A stretch of DNA of 58,917 bases from the NCBI GenBank assembly GCA_014381985.1, contig JACNKP010000051.1, positions 1 through 58,917 on the forward strand, written 5' to 3'. Below are positions 30,933 to 38,478 of this stretch, in pieces (positions within the stretch are counted from its first letter, which is position 1; each line of letters opens with the position of its first letter). The stretch is from SAR92 clade bacterium (lineage in GTDB: Bacteria; Pseudomonadota; Gammaproteobacteria; Pseudomonadales; Porticoccaceae). The position numbers and the translations under genes were made by a program. The notes beneath the pieces are model-generated. The model was not told the origin of the DNA, did not search any database, and saw only the letters and a list, made by a program, of their open reading frames with translations.

Positions 30933-31049
30933 ACAAGTTTTCCTTACTGATTCTTCACAGGCATATATTATAGCAATATTTAGTTGCTGCACTTCACCCC
31001 GTAAGCGGAATATGCCACACTCTAACTATATTTTTTGCGATTTCTAACC

Positions 31050-31844
31050 ATGCTTACGTCCCTCAGTGGCTTTACCGCAGCAGTTATTTATTTAGGAGGA
31101 TTCATCTACCTCCTAAGGCAACTGATTAAAGGGTCGGATTTTAATCTGCCTCTGCTGAAAATATTGGCAACCATAGCCTTAGCGTTACATGGCCTGTCCA
31201 CCACACGCCTGCTGTTTTCAGCCAATGGTCTAGATTTAAGTTTATTGAAAACTGTCGCCTTTATTGCCTTTGTTATTAATCTCTTGGCTTTTGTGAGTGG
31301 GCAGAAAAAACCGCTTCACACTATGTATTTGGTGCTATTCCCGATTTCTGCTATCAGCCTAACTGCTGCCCTGACTATCCCAAGCACTAAAACAGCCGCC
31401 TTCATGTCACCCTATATCCAGGGTCACATATTAATATCTATATTAGCCTATAGCCTACTGGCAATCGCAGCACTACAAGCCTTGCTCACGGGCTATCAAA
31501 ACTGGCAACTCAAGCACAAACATCAGAATTTTCTCATGCGAACATTTCCTCCCCTGCAAAGCATGGAAACATTCTTATTCGAACTTATTTGGGCGGGAGA
31601 AATTTTTCTAAGCCTGTCTCTGATTAGTGGATTCCTATACTACGAAGATCTATTTGATCAAAAGCTCCTTCATAAAGTTACCTTGAGCTTGATAGCCTGG
31701 AGTGTATACGCTGCTCTGCTATGGGGCCGCCACAATCGAGGCTGGCGAGGAAACAAAGCGATCAGCTGGAGTTTGGTTGGGTTTATTGCAATTTTAATGG
31801 GCTACATAGGCAGTAAAATTGTATTAGAGTTCGTACTCGTTTAA
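31050..31844 (+). CDS. ypjD: CcsA/YpjD-like cytochrome c assembly family membrane protein
   Basis: A 264-residue integral membrane protein with about eight hydrophobic segments. The C-terminal half has the cytochrome c assembly (CcsA/CcmC) fold with MSPYIQGHILISILAYSLLA, LFELIWAGEIFLSLSLISGF and HKVTLSLIAWSVYAALLWGR; conserved histidines in these stretches may contact heme. The family next to ffh is often called YpjD or the HemX-like protein; the substrate is not established. The start used is ATG at 31050; a TTG five codons upstream is possible. The gene pairs with the CorB-like gene downstream. Confidence 0.85.
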   Translation: MLTSLSGFTAAVIYLGGFIYLLRQLIKGSDFNLPLLKILATIALALHGLSTTRLLFSANGLDLSLLKTVAFIAFVINLLAFVSGQKKPLHTMYLVLFPISAISLTAALTIPSTKTAAFMSPYIQGHILISILAYSLLAIAALQALLTGYQNWQLKHKHQNFLMRTFPPLQSMETFLFELIWAGEIFLSLSLISGFLYYEDLFDQKLLHKVTLSLIAWSVYAALLWGRHNRGWRGNKAISWSLVGFIAILMGYIGSKIVLEFVLV

Positions 31845-31934
31845 GGCAGATCGCTAATCTAGATGAAAAGCCAGTTGCCAAAACCATAAAATTAATTCAA
31901 CATAACCGACCCTAATGTTAATGGATGCCAATAC

Positions 31935-33212
31935 TTGGACGGTTCAAACCCCCTAGTCTTGTGGGCGGCTCTTGTAATCTTGCTGCTTATATCGGCTTTT
32001 TTCTCCGGATCAGAAACCGGAATGATGTCTCTAAATCGCTACAGGCTTAGGCACCAAAGAAAAAAAAGCGCCGGTGCACGTAGGGCGGCAAAATTACTCG
32101 CTAAGCCAGATAAGCTGATTGGCCTGATATTAATAGGCAATAACTCGGTCAATATCCTCGCTGCGATCATCGCCAACATGTTAGCTATTATTTACGTTGG
32201 CAAAGAGGCCGCCCCATGGGTGGCAACAGCATCTTTGACCATCTTAGTGCTGGTTTTCTCCGAGGTCACTCCAAAAACAATTGCTGCCCAAAACCCTGAA
32301 TGGTTTGCTTTTAAAGCCAGTCATATTCTCAAGCCCCTCCTACAGTTATTCTCTCCCCTAGTCTGGATGGTAAATACGCTAACGAATGGCATGGTGTCAC
32401 TTTTAGGCTTCGATCCAAATAAGGATCGTGATGACGGCCTGGACACAGAGGAACTCAAGTCATTAGTCGATATCTCAGGCCACAAACTATCAGACACCCA
32501 TCAAGGAATGTTAAGGGGAATTCTGGACCTTGAAAATACTACTGTCGAAGACATAATGATCCCTCGGAACGAAGTCAAAGGTTTAGACCTAGAAGAGAAT
32601 ATAGATGATCTGATGAACTCTATCCTTGATTCAGAGTACACGCGCCAACCAATCTATGAGGGGGATATTAACAATATAATTGGTATTTTCCATGGCCGAA
32701 AGGCTTATCACCTTTTGCGATCAAAAAAAGTAACCCATAACGCCATCAAACGCTTTGCCGAGGAAGCCTACTTTATTCCCGAGAGCACGACCCTAACCAA
32801 GCAGTTACTTAACTTCAGACAAACCAAGAATCGATTTGCTGTCGTCGTTGACGAATATGGCGAAATGCAAGGCCTGGTAACCCTCGAAGATATTCTTGAG
32901 GAAATTGTTGGGGACTTCACCACGAATACCGCTGATGAGGTGAAAGACGTGATTGCGAGAAGTGATGGAAGTTATGAAATAGATGGTGCCGCAACTATTC
33001 GAGAGATCAACAAAGCCACCGGTTGGACTCTGCCCATCGATGGGCCAAAAACCTTGAATGGAGTAGCCTTGGAGCAATTACAAAGCATTCCTGATGGCAA
33101 TGTTAGTTTTTTAGTCGAAGATTATCGATTTGAGACCGAAAAAATTAATGGCACTATGGTCAAAAAGGTCTGCGTTACTCGCATGCGTATTAAAAAAGAA
33201 CCTGAGGACTAA
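31935..33212 (+). CDS. yfjD: CorB/CorC-type CNNM transporter with CBS pair
   Basis: A 425-residue membrane protein of the CNNM/DUF21 family. The DUF21 domain (about 1-185) begins with a hydrophobic helix and ISAFFSGSETGMMSLNRYRL, followed by KLIGLILIGNNSVNILAAII and VFSEVTPKTIAAQNPEW. A CBS pair (about 205-330; VEDIMIPRNEVKGLDLEENI, VVVDEYGEMQGLVTLEDILE) and a C-terminal CorC/HlyC transporter-associated domain follow. Relatives are implicated in magnesium or cobalt efflux and resistance. The only in-frame start that fits is TTG at 31935. The stop overlaps the stop of DUF1289 on the other strand by four bases. Confidence 0.9.
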   Translation: MDGSNPLVLWAALVILLLISAFFSGSETGMMSLNRYRLRHQRKKSAGARRAAKLLAKPDKLIGLILIGNNSVNILAAIIANMLAIIYVGKEAAPWVATASLTILVLVFSEVTPKTIAAQNPEWFAFKASHILKPLLQLFSPLVWMVNTLTNGMVSLLGFDPNKDRDDGLDTEELKSLVDISGHKLSDTHQGMLRGILDLENTTVEDIMIPRNEVKGLDLEENIDDLMNSILDSEYTRQPIYEGDINNIIGIFHGRKAYHLLRSKKVTHNAIKRFAEEAYFIPESTTLTKQLLNFRQTKNRFAVVVDEYGEMQGLVTLEDILEEIVGDFTTNTADEVKDVIARSDGSYEIDGAATIREINKATGWTLPIDGPKTLNGVALEQLQSIPDGNVSFLVEDYRFETEKINGTMVKKVCVTRMRIKKEPED

Positions 33213-33391
33213 ACCAGTTTTACTTTGCGGCTACGCTCATTGCACAACAGCAGGACATTTATCTTTTGTTCACTGCCTAGATAGCTCCAACCACGAATCT
33301 CTGCGCTTGTTCTAAAGCAACCCACACAGACATCGTCTTCGTTAAGGGTGCAAATAGATGTGCAGGGTGATGCAATAGCCGACTCTATCAT
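33209..33391 (-). CDS. DUF1289 small cysteine-rich protein
   Basis: A 60-residue protein with four cysteines in the DUF1289 pattern (SPCTSICTLNEDDVCVGCFR) followed by EIRGWSYLG, where the tryptophan is conserved. The cysteines suggest metal or Fe-S binding; the function is unknown. Its ATG overlaps the stop of the gamma-carbonic-anhydrase gene by one base (TGATG), so the three genes nudL-yrdA-DUF1289 form one operon. The 3' end overlaps convergent yfjD. Confidence 0.85.
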   Translation of the reverse strand: MIESAIASPCTSICTLNEDDVCVGCFRTSAEIRGWSYLGSEQKINVLLLCNERSRKVKLV

Positions 33392-33915
33392 CAGCGCTTA
33401 ACCTTGATTAAGTCAGTATGCATATGTCTAGCTTTTTGCACATATACTTGCGCTCCAGCAACCATCATTGCCCGCACATTCTCCTCAGTTTGGCGAATTA
33501 TTTTGCCGGGCGACCCAACCACCATAGAGCCATCGGGAATAACGGCACCTGCCTTGACTAGCGCATTTGCTGCTATTAAACAGTCACTACCCACGACTGC
33601 GCCATCAAGAATAACAGCCTGAATGCCAATTAATGTTCGATCCCCTATCGATTTGCAATGAATCATAGCTTGGTGACCGACAGTGACATCTTCTCCAATT
33701 CGCAATGGCTGACCTGGATCAGCATGCAATACTGCACCATCTTGGATATTACTGCGCTTGCCCACTTCGATAGTATCGCAGTCACCCCTAATGACAGCAT
33801 TAAACCAAACGCTGGACTGTTCTTTCAGAATAACCTTACCCATGACGTCAGCACTTTCGGCAACAAATACTGATTCGTGGATCTCTGGGGCGTCATCACC
33901 AATACGGTAAATCAT
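33391..33915 (-). CDS. yrdA: Gamma-carbonic-anhydrase-like hexapeptide protein
   Basis: A 174-residue left-handed beta-helix protein built from hexapeptide repeats (VGKRSNIQDGAVLHADPG, GEDVTVGHQAMIHCKSIGDR, TLIGIQAVILDGAVVG). The three zinc-ligand histidines of gamma carbonic anhydrases are in place at H64, H81 and H86. Whether bacterial YrdA-type proteins hydrate CO2 in vivo is unclear. The start overlaps the Nudix gene stop by one base (TAATG). Confidence 0.92.
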   Translation of the reverse strand: MIYRIGDDAPEIHESVFVAESADVMGKVILKEQSSVWFNAVIRGDCDTIEVGKRSNIQDGAVLHADPGQPLRIGEDVTVGHQAMIHCKSIGDRTLIGIQAVILDGAVVGSDCLIAANALVKAGAVIPDGSMVVGSPGKIIRQTEENVRAMMVAGAQVYVQKARHMHTDLIKVKR

Positions 33916-34556
33916 TATTTTTCTCTCTTTCGCAATTCATCTACTTTTTTAAAGGTAGGGTAATCTAGATCAATGCCAGCCTCTAGAGTGTCATTAAGCA
34001 TATCGGTAATCACTTTTAAGGTAAAACCCCAAATTCTATAGCTCTTATACTCTATAAATGGAAAACGTATTACTGCCCCACTCTCAGAGTTATCAATTTT
34101 CATATCAAAATACTGGTACTGGGTAATATCCATAAATAACTTTAAGGGTGCATTAAAAATAGCTGCAATTTCATCGGGCTCCGGTGTGAGAGCCAATTTA
34201 CCCTTCGCAATCACTACATAAGGAGTTACGTGGACATCGCGACGTTTGGGCGATGCCGTGGGCAAGGTCGCCACGGGCTCGACTGAGTCGGGATCTAGAC
34301 CGATTTCTTCATAGGCCTCACGCAGCGCGGTCTGTAAAAGATTACTATCTGCTTTGTCCCACATGCCCCCAGGGAACGCGACCTCCCCACTGTGGCTATT
34401 TAAGTGCAATGCTCTTTGGGTTAGGACTAGCTGAGGATTATCAATATCACCATGCAAAATAACCAAAACAGCCGCCGTTGTTTTGGCCTTACTAGAACTT
34501 GGTTCCAATCTTTTTAATGGAAATTTAACTAACTTGTTTGCAATAGAGGTGAGCAT
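33915..34556 (-). CDS. nudL: Nudix hydrolase, CoA pyrophosphatase type (NudL-like)
   Basis: A 213-residue Nudix protein with the UPF0035 CoA motif (LTQRALHLNSHSGEVAFPGG) directly before the Nudix box, which reads GGMWDKADSNLL and ALREAYEEIGL; the first acidic position is Asp rather than Glu, as in other NudL proteins. The predicted reaction is hydrolysis of coenzyme A or its derivatives to 4'-phosphopantetheine and 3',5'-ADP. It heads a three-gene operon with yrdA and DUF1289 and is divergent, by 41 bases, from a second Nudix gene. Confidence 0.88.
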   Translation of the reverse strand: MLTSIANKLVKFPLKRLEPSSSKAKTTAAVLVILHGDIDNPQLVLTQRALHLNSHSGEVAFPGGMWDKADSNLLQTALREAYEEIGLDPDSVEPVATLPTASPKRRDVHVTPYVVIAKGKLALTPEPDEIAAIFNAPLKLFMDITQYQYFDMKIDNSESGAVIRFPFIEYKSYRIWGFTLKVITDMLNDTLEAGIDLDYPTFKKVDELRKREK

Positions 34557-34597
34557 TTGGGCATTATACGCAGTCCTCGTTAATTTCTGAGAGTTTA

Positions 34598-35155
34598 ATG
34601 AAATTTTGTTCCAGCTGCGGCAGCTCCGTTACCCAAAAAATACCTGAAGGCGATAATAGACCTCGCTACGTGTGTGGGTCTTGCAATGAGATTCACTATC
34701 AAAATCCTCGCGTTATAGCCGGAATTTTACCCACCTATAAAGGTAAAATTCTCCTGTGCAAACGGTCTATTGAACCTAGGATAGGCTACTGGACACTCCC
34801 TGCTGGGTTTCTAGAAAATGGTGAGTCCACCCTTGAAGGGGCCATACGAGAATGCTTCGAGGAATCCTTAGCTAACGTCATTAACCCTAAACTTTATGCT
34901 ATTTTTGATATCCCTCAGATTCATCAAGTTTATATCTTTTATCGCGCGGAGCTCGAAAAGCCAACATTTGGACCCACCTCTGAGTCCTCTGAGGTGGCAT
35001 TATTTGATGCTGCAGACATTCCCTGGGATGAACTTGCATTCCCGATGGTCGAGGCCACCCTAGATCATTATTTAGAGGATCGTGAAATCGGCGAGTTCGC
35101 GGTTATACGCGAGGATATCAGACGCCCTTGGAAGAGCCGTCATAATCCTAGTTAA
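34598..35155 (+). CDS. Nudix hydrolase with N-terminal zinc ribbon
   Basis: A 185-residue protein with a zinc ribbon (FCSSCGSSV, then YVCGSCNEIHYQNPRVIAG) and a Nudix domain at about 38-165. The Nudix box reads GFLENGESTLEGA and IRECFEESLA; the usual glycine after the EE pair is replaced, as occurs in the ADP-ribose/NADH pyrophosphatase-like subgroup. Substrate is unknown; ADP-ribose or a nucleotide sugar is the common guess. It is transcribed divergently from nudL and convergently to grxD. Confidence 0.85.
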   Translation: MKFCSSCGSSVTQKIPEGDNRPRYVCGSCNEIHYQNPRVIAGILPTYKGKILLCKRSIEPRIGYWTLPAGFLENGESTLEGAIRECFEESLANVINPKLYAIFDIPQIHQVYIFYRAELEKPTFGPTSESSEVALFDAADIPWDELAFPMVEATLDHYLEDREIGEFAVIREDIRRPWKSRHNPS

Positions 35156-35280
35156 ACCTTATAGTGGAACTTTTCGTAAACCACTAACACTTAACCTAGA
35201 CGCCACCCTTATTTACAGTATAGATGGTATGCCTCTTAGAAATGCCCTAAAAAACTGACAGTCAGAAGCGCCTGCAAGTA
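35156..35280. other. Intergenic gap between convergent Nudix and grxD genes
   Basis: These 125 bases hold a 6-base inverted repeat (TAGTGG and CCACTA, about 35163-35187) near the Nudix stop and a short CTGAC-A-GTCAG palindrome near the grxD stop. Neither has a T-run. They may mark transcript ends; no gene is visible. Confidence 0.4.
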
Positions 35281-35616
35281 TTAGTCTTGAGTGCTTTTCT
35301 CATCACCCACAGCTTCGTCAATAACTAGCTTCAACTCACCTTTTTCCTGCATCTCCGTGACGATGTCACAGCCACCGATCAATTCTCCAGCAACCCATAA
35401 CTGCGGAAAGGTAGGCCAATTACCGTAGAGTGGCAAATTGGTGCGTATCTCTGGATTAGATAGAATATCTACATAAGCGAAACGATGGCCGCACGACATC
35501 AGGGCCTGTACTGTTCGAGCAGAAAACCCACACTGAGGCTGATTCGGAGAGCCTTTCATGTAAAGAAGTACTGAGTTAGTTTCTACTTGGTCGCGGATAG
35601 TTTCCATTATGTCCAT
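35281..35616 (-). CDS. grxD: Monothiol glutaredoxin (CGFS type)
   Basis: A 111-residue class II glutaredoxin. The active site CGFS is at residues 29-32 (GSPNQPQCGFSARTVQAL), and NWPTFPQLWVAGELIGGCD forms the glutathione-binding region. Such proteins carry glutathione-ligated [2Fe-2S] clusters and pass them to targets in iron-sulfur maturation and iron sensing. AGG lies nine bases before the ATG at 35616; ATG three codons later is possible. The gene faces away from a candidate small RNA and argD. Confidence 0.95.
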   Translation of the reverse strand: MDIMETIRDQVETNSVLLYMKGSPNQPQCGFSARTVQALMSCGHRFAYVDILSNPEIRTNLPLYGNWPTFPQLWVAGELIGGCDIVTEMQEKGELKLVIDEAVGDEKSTQD

Positions 35617-35715
35617 TGAGTCTTGCCTATATGAGTGATTACCTACCGGTAGACTATTTTAAACCTTTTCAATCCTCGGTAACACTGTTGACGCTATTTA
35701 TTTTACATTTCACGC

Positions 35716-35744
35716 TTTAAGTAAATAATAGTTAGTCCTATATA
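35716..35744 (+). promoter_or_regulatory. Candidate promoter of the argD-upstream RNA
   Basis: TTTAAG at 35716-35721 and TATATA at 35739-35744 are 17 bases apart. The -10 matches the consensus at five of six positions and the -35 is weak. Transcription would start near 35751, immediately before the 5' arm of the candidate RNA. Confidence 0.4.
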
Positions 35745-35749
35745 AGGCA

Positions 35750-35861
35750 TTTTGGTAGCCAGACACCCCATAGCGCAGACCTGTGTGAGTGTTGCCAGCC
35801 TGAACAAAGCAAGCTATCATTTACTACCAAGGGTAAAGGGGCAGCACAGCTGCCTTTTTTT
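35750..35861 (+). ncRNA. Candidate structured small RNA or leader attenuator upstream of argD
   Basis: A possible 110-nucleotide transcript starts just after a promoter-like element and ends at an intrinsic terminator. The arms TTGGTAG (35752-35758) and CTACCAA (35824-35830) are perfectly complementary and would close about 65 bases, inside which GACAC and GTGTT can pair. It does not match 4.5S, 6S or tmRNA features that I can recall. It could be a free small RNA or a terminated leader controlling argD-argF. No arginine-rich leader peptide or ArgR-type box was found. Confidence 0.4.
35840..35861 (+). terminator. Intrinsic terminator 35 bases upstream of argD
   Basis: GGCAGC, a three-base loop and GCTGCC are followed by seven T. 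The sequence is a clear plus-strand Rho-independent terminator, although no plus-strand gene ends here (the neighbour grxD is on the minus strand). This implies a short transcript upstream or attenuation of argD-argF. Confidence 0.88.
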
Positions 35862-35896
35862 ATTCCGATAATAAAGAAGAAAGGTTAAAGTATTTT

Positions 35897-37075
35897 ATGG
35901 CAACGCCCGCATTAATGAACACATACGGCGCCAGAGCGGCGACCCTTATTAAAGGTGAGGGCGTTTGGCTATGGGATGAAAAGGGTAAAAAATACCTCGA
36001 TGCTCTTTCTGGCATTGCTGTTTGTGGGCTCGGCCATTCAGATCCAGCTGTTGCGAAAGCAGTTGCGGAACAAGCCAGCGTACTAACTCATTGTTCAAAC
36101 TTTTTCGCTATTCCAAATCAAGAAGAGTTAGCGGAAAGCCTATGTGCTGTGTCCGGCATGAGCAAGGTGTTTTTTGGTAACTCAGGGGCTGAGGCAAACG
36201 AAGCGGCAATTAAGATAGCTCGTCTTTACGGCAACAAGAAAGGTCTAAAATTACCCACCATATTGGTGATGGATAATGCTTTTCACGGCCGCACCCTGGC
36301 CACCCTAAGCGCCTCTGGTAGTCGCCGGGTACAGGCTGGATTTGAGCCTTTGGTGAGCGGCTTTGCCCGAGCACCTTTTGACGATATCGAGAGTCTTAAT
36401 AAAATTGCCGATAACAATCCTAATATATGCGCCATTTTTGTCGAACCTATTCAAGGCGAGGGTGGAATACGCATTGCCTCAGAGGGTTACTTAAGAAGAT
36501 TACGGCAGTTTTGTGATGAAAAAGACTGGCTGCTAATGCTGGATGAAGTCCAAACCGGCAATGGCAGAACCGGTAAATATTTCTGCTATCAGCACAGCAA
36601 TATTATCCCAGATATAGTCACTACCTCTAAGGGTTTAGGGAATGGTGTCCCTATAGGAGCATGCCTAGCGTCAGGAAAGGCAGCTGAACTTCTACAACCT
36701 GGTCATCATGGTTCAACTTTTGGTGGTAATCCACTGGCCTGCGCTGCTGCACTAGCTACCATTAATACAATCCAAACTGAAGGATTTCTCGATCGGGTGA
36801 CCGTTCTCGGAGAGCGTATTATGTCCGGTCTTCGCTCTGAACTTGCCGATCTCGATCACGTTGAAGATATTCGCGGTCTTGGTTGCATGATTGGCATCGA
36901 ACTGAACAAACCTTGTAAATCATTGTTTAGCCAAGCCATGGAGAAAGGGCTCATAATTAATGTGACCGCTGATTCCGTTGTGCGCTTGTTACCTCCATTT
37001 ATTATGACTAATGATGAAGCAGATCAGGTGGTCGCTATTTTAGCTCCACTTATTAAAGCCTTTAAGAAGGACTGA
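35897..37075 (+). CDS. argD: Acetylornithine/succinyldiaminopimelate aminotransferase
   Basis: ArgD is a PLP transaminase making N-acetylornithine in arginine synthesis; it can also serve succinyldiaminopimelate in lysine synthesis. The 392 residues include KKYLDALSGIAVCGLGHSDP, VFFGNSGAEANEAAIKIARL, NAFHGRTLATLSASG, the PLP-facing LLMLDEVQTGNGRTGKYFCY and the Schiff-base lysine in VTTSKGLGNGVPIGA, then HGSTFGGNPLACAAAL. argF follows after three bases. Confidence 0.96.
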   Translation: MATPALMNTYGARAATLIKGEGVWLWDEKGKKYLDALSGIAVCGLGHSDPAVAKAVAEQASVLTHCSNFFAIPNQEELAESLCAVSGMSKVFFGNSGAEANEAAIKIARLYGNKKGLKLPTILVMDNAFHGRTLATLSASGSRRVQAGFEPLVSGFARAPFDDIESLNKIADNNPNICAIFVEPIQGEGGIRIASEGYLRRLRQFCDEKDWLLMLDEVQTGNGRTGKYFCYQHSNIIPDIVTTSKGLGNGVPIGACLASGKAAELLQPGHHGSTFGGNPLACAAALATINTIQTEGFLDRVTVLGERIMSGLRSELADLDHVEDIRGLGCMIGIELNKPCKSLFSQAMEKGLIINVTADSVVRLLPPFIMTNDEADQVVAILAPLIKAFKKD

Positions 37076-37078
37076 TTT

Positions 37079-37993
37079 ATGGCTATTAGACATTTTCTGA
37101 CTCTACGCGATCTTAATGCTACTGAGTTTAATTATATTATCAAGCTGGCTATTGAGATGAAAGCTGCACGCCGCGAAGGCCGGCAAGAGAAGATTTTTGA
37201 TGGGAAAGTTCTAGGTATGATTTTTGAAAAGTCATCGACCCGAACTCGAGTTTCATTTGAAGCTGGCATGGCCCAGTTAGGCGGTGATGCCTTATTTCTG
37301 TCGCCCAATGATTCGCAATTGGGTCGTGGAGAGCCGATTGAAGATTCTGCCCGTGTGATATCACGCATGGTTGATATAGTGATGATTAGAACTTTTGGTC
37401 ACGATATCATCGAACGTTTTGCTCAACACTCAAAAGTACCTGTCATTAATGCTCTCACTGATCAGTATCATCCTTGTCAGCTACTGGCGGACATTCAAAC
37501 CTATACTGAACACCGCGGTTCAATTGAGGGTAAAACTGTAGCCTGGATTGGTGATGGCAATAATATGTGTCACTCTTGGATTAACGCCGCAATAGTGCTT
37601 GATTTCAAATTAAACATTGCCTGCCCTGAGGGCTACGAGCCCAATGCTAAGCTAGTCGCAGAGGCTGGTGACCGCGTATTTATTACCCGGAGTCCAGTAG
37701 AAGCCGTAAGTGGAGCGAACCTGGTCACCACCGATGTCTATGCGTCTATGGGGCAGGAGTCTGAGTTACAACTTAGACTGGAGAAATTTGCTGGCTTTCA
37801 GGTCAACCATGAACTAATGGCACATGCTGCCGATAACGCAATCTTCATGCATTGCCTGCCTGCGCATCGTGAGGAAGAAGTTTCTGGGGCGCTACTGGAA
37901 GATGAAACCATTTCGGTAGTTTGGGATGAAGCCGAGAATCGCCTGCACGCGCAAAAAGCGCTGATGGTGTTTTTACTCTCGGCTAATGCTTAA
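37079..37993 (+). CDS. argF: Ornithine carbamoyltransferase
   Basis: ArgF joins carbamoyl phosphate to ornithine to make citrulline. The 304-residue protein has the carbamoyl-phosphate loop [19 protein letters not shown] (S-T-R-T-R at 53-57), [28 protein letters not shown] and the ornithine-loop [19 protein letters not shown]. Its substrate comes from carAB, which is encoded next on the opposite strand with greA between them. Its stop lies eight bases from the greA stop. Confidence 0.97.
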   Translation: MAIRHFLTLRDLNATEFNYIIKLAIEMKAARREGRQEKIFDGKVLGMIFEKSSTRTRVSFEAGMAQLGGDALFLSPNDSQLGRGEPIEDSARVISRMVDIVMIRTFGHDIIERFAQHSKVPVINALTDQYHPCQLLADIQTYTEHRGSIEGKTVAWIGDGNNMCHSWINAAIVLDFKLNIACPEGYEPNAKLVAEAGDRVFITRSPVEAVSGANLVTTDVYASMGQESELQLRLEKFAGFQVNHELMAHAADNAIFMHCLPAHREEEVSGALLEDETISVVWDEAENRLHAQKALMVFLLSANA

Positions 37994-38001
37994 CGCTGCG
38001 C

Positions 38002-38478
38002 TTATTTGTAAACCACATCGTCGATTTCATATTCGACATCACCACTAGGCGCTTTAACCACGACAACATCACCGATTTCTTTGCCGATTAGAGCGCGAGC
38101 AATCGGTGACTGGTAGGATATTTTTCCCTGCTTCACATCAGCTTCGTCATCGCCCACAAGTCGATAACTTACTGTTTCGTCAGTATCGATGTTAATGATG
38201 GTTACTAGCGCGCCAAAGATCACGCGGTCACCCTGAGGCATCGCGGATATATCAATAATCTGTGAGTTTGATAGCTTACCTTCGATATCTTGAACGCGAC
38301 CTTCAGCAAAACTCTGCTGTTCGCGCGCGGCATGGTACTCGGCATTTTCTTTAAGATCACCATGCTCACGGGCGGTGGCGATAGCCTCAATAATACCTGG
38401 ACGCACCACTTTAATAAGATGATCTAACTCTTTTCGTAGGGCGGCTTCGCCCTTTATAGTCATGGCGTTTTTTTGCAT
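38002..38478 (-). CDS. greA: Transcription elongation factor GreA
   Basis: GreA rescues backtracked RNA polymerase by stimulating transcript cleavage. The 158-residue protein has the N-terminal antiparallel coiled coil with the catalytic acidic tip in [20 protein letters not shown], and the C-terminal FKBP-like domain ([19 protein letters not shown]). The start ATG overlaps the carB stop by one base (TAATG), the carA-carB-greA order known from pseudomonads. Confidence 0.97.
   Translation of the reverse strand: MQKNAMTIKGEAALRKELDHLIKVVRPGIIEAIATAREHGDLKENAEYHAAREQQSFAEGRVQDIEGKLSNSQIIDISAMPQGDRVIFGALVTIINIDTDETVSYRLVGDDEADVKQGKISYQSPIARALIGKEIGDVVVVKAPSGDVEYEIDDVVYK

Noticed and set aside
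35631-35720. 29-codon ORF (MSDYLPVDYFKPF...) as an arginine leader peptide
   Set aside because: It contains no arginine codons, has no good ribosome-binding site, and ends before the predicted RNA begins.
35750-35861. 4.5S RNA (ffs), 6S RNA or tmRNA at the argD-upstream RNA
   Set aside because: The conserved SRP GGAAGCAGCC-type loop is not present, the length is too short for 6S RNA, and no tmRNA tag or tRNA-like ends occur.
35617-35896. ArgR operator upstream of argD
   Set aside because: No pair of TGAAT...ATTCA-like half sites could be found; AT-rich patches alone are not enough.
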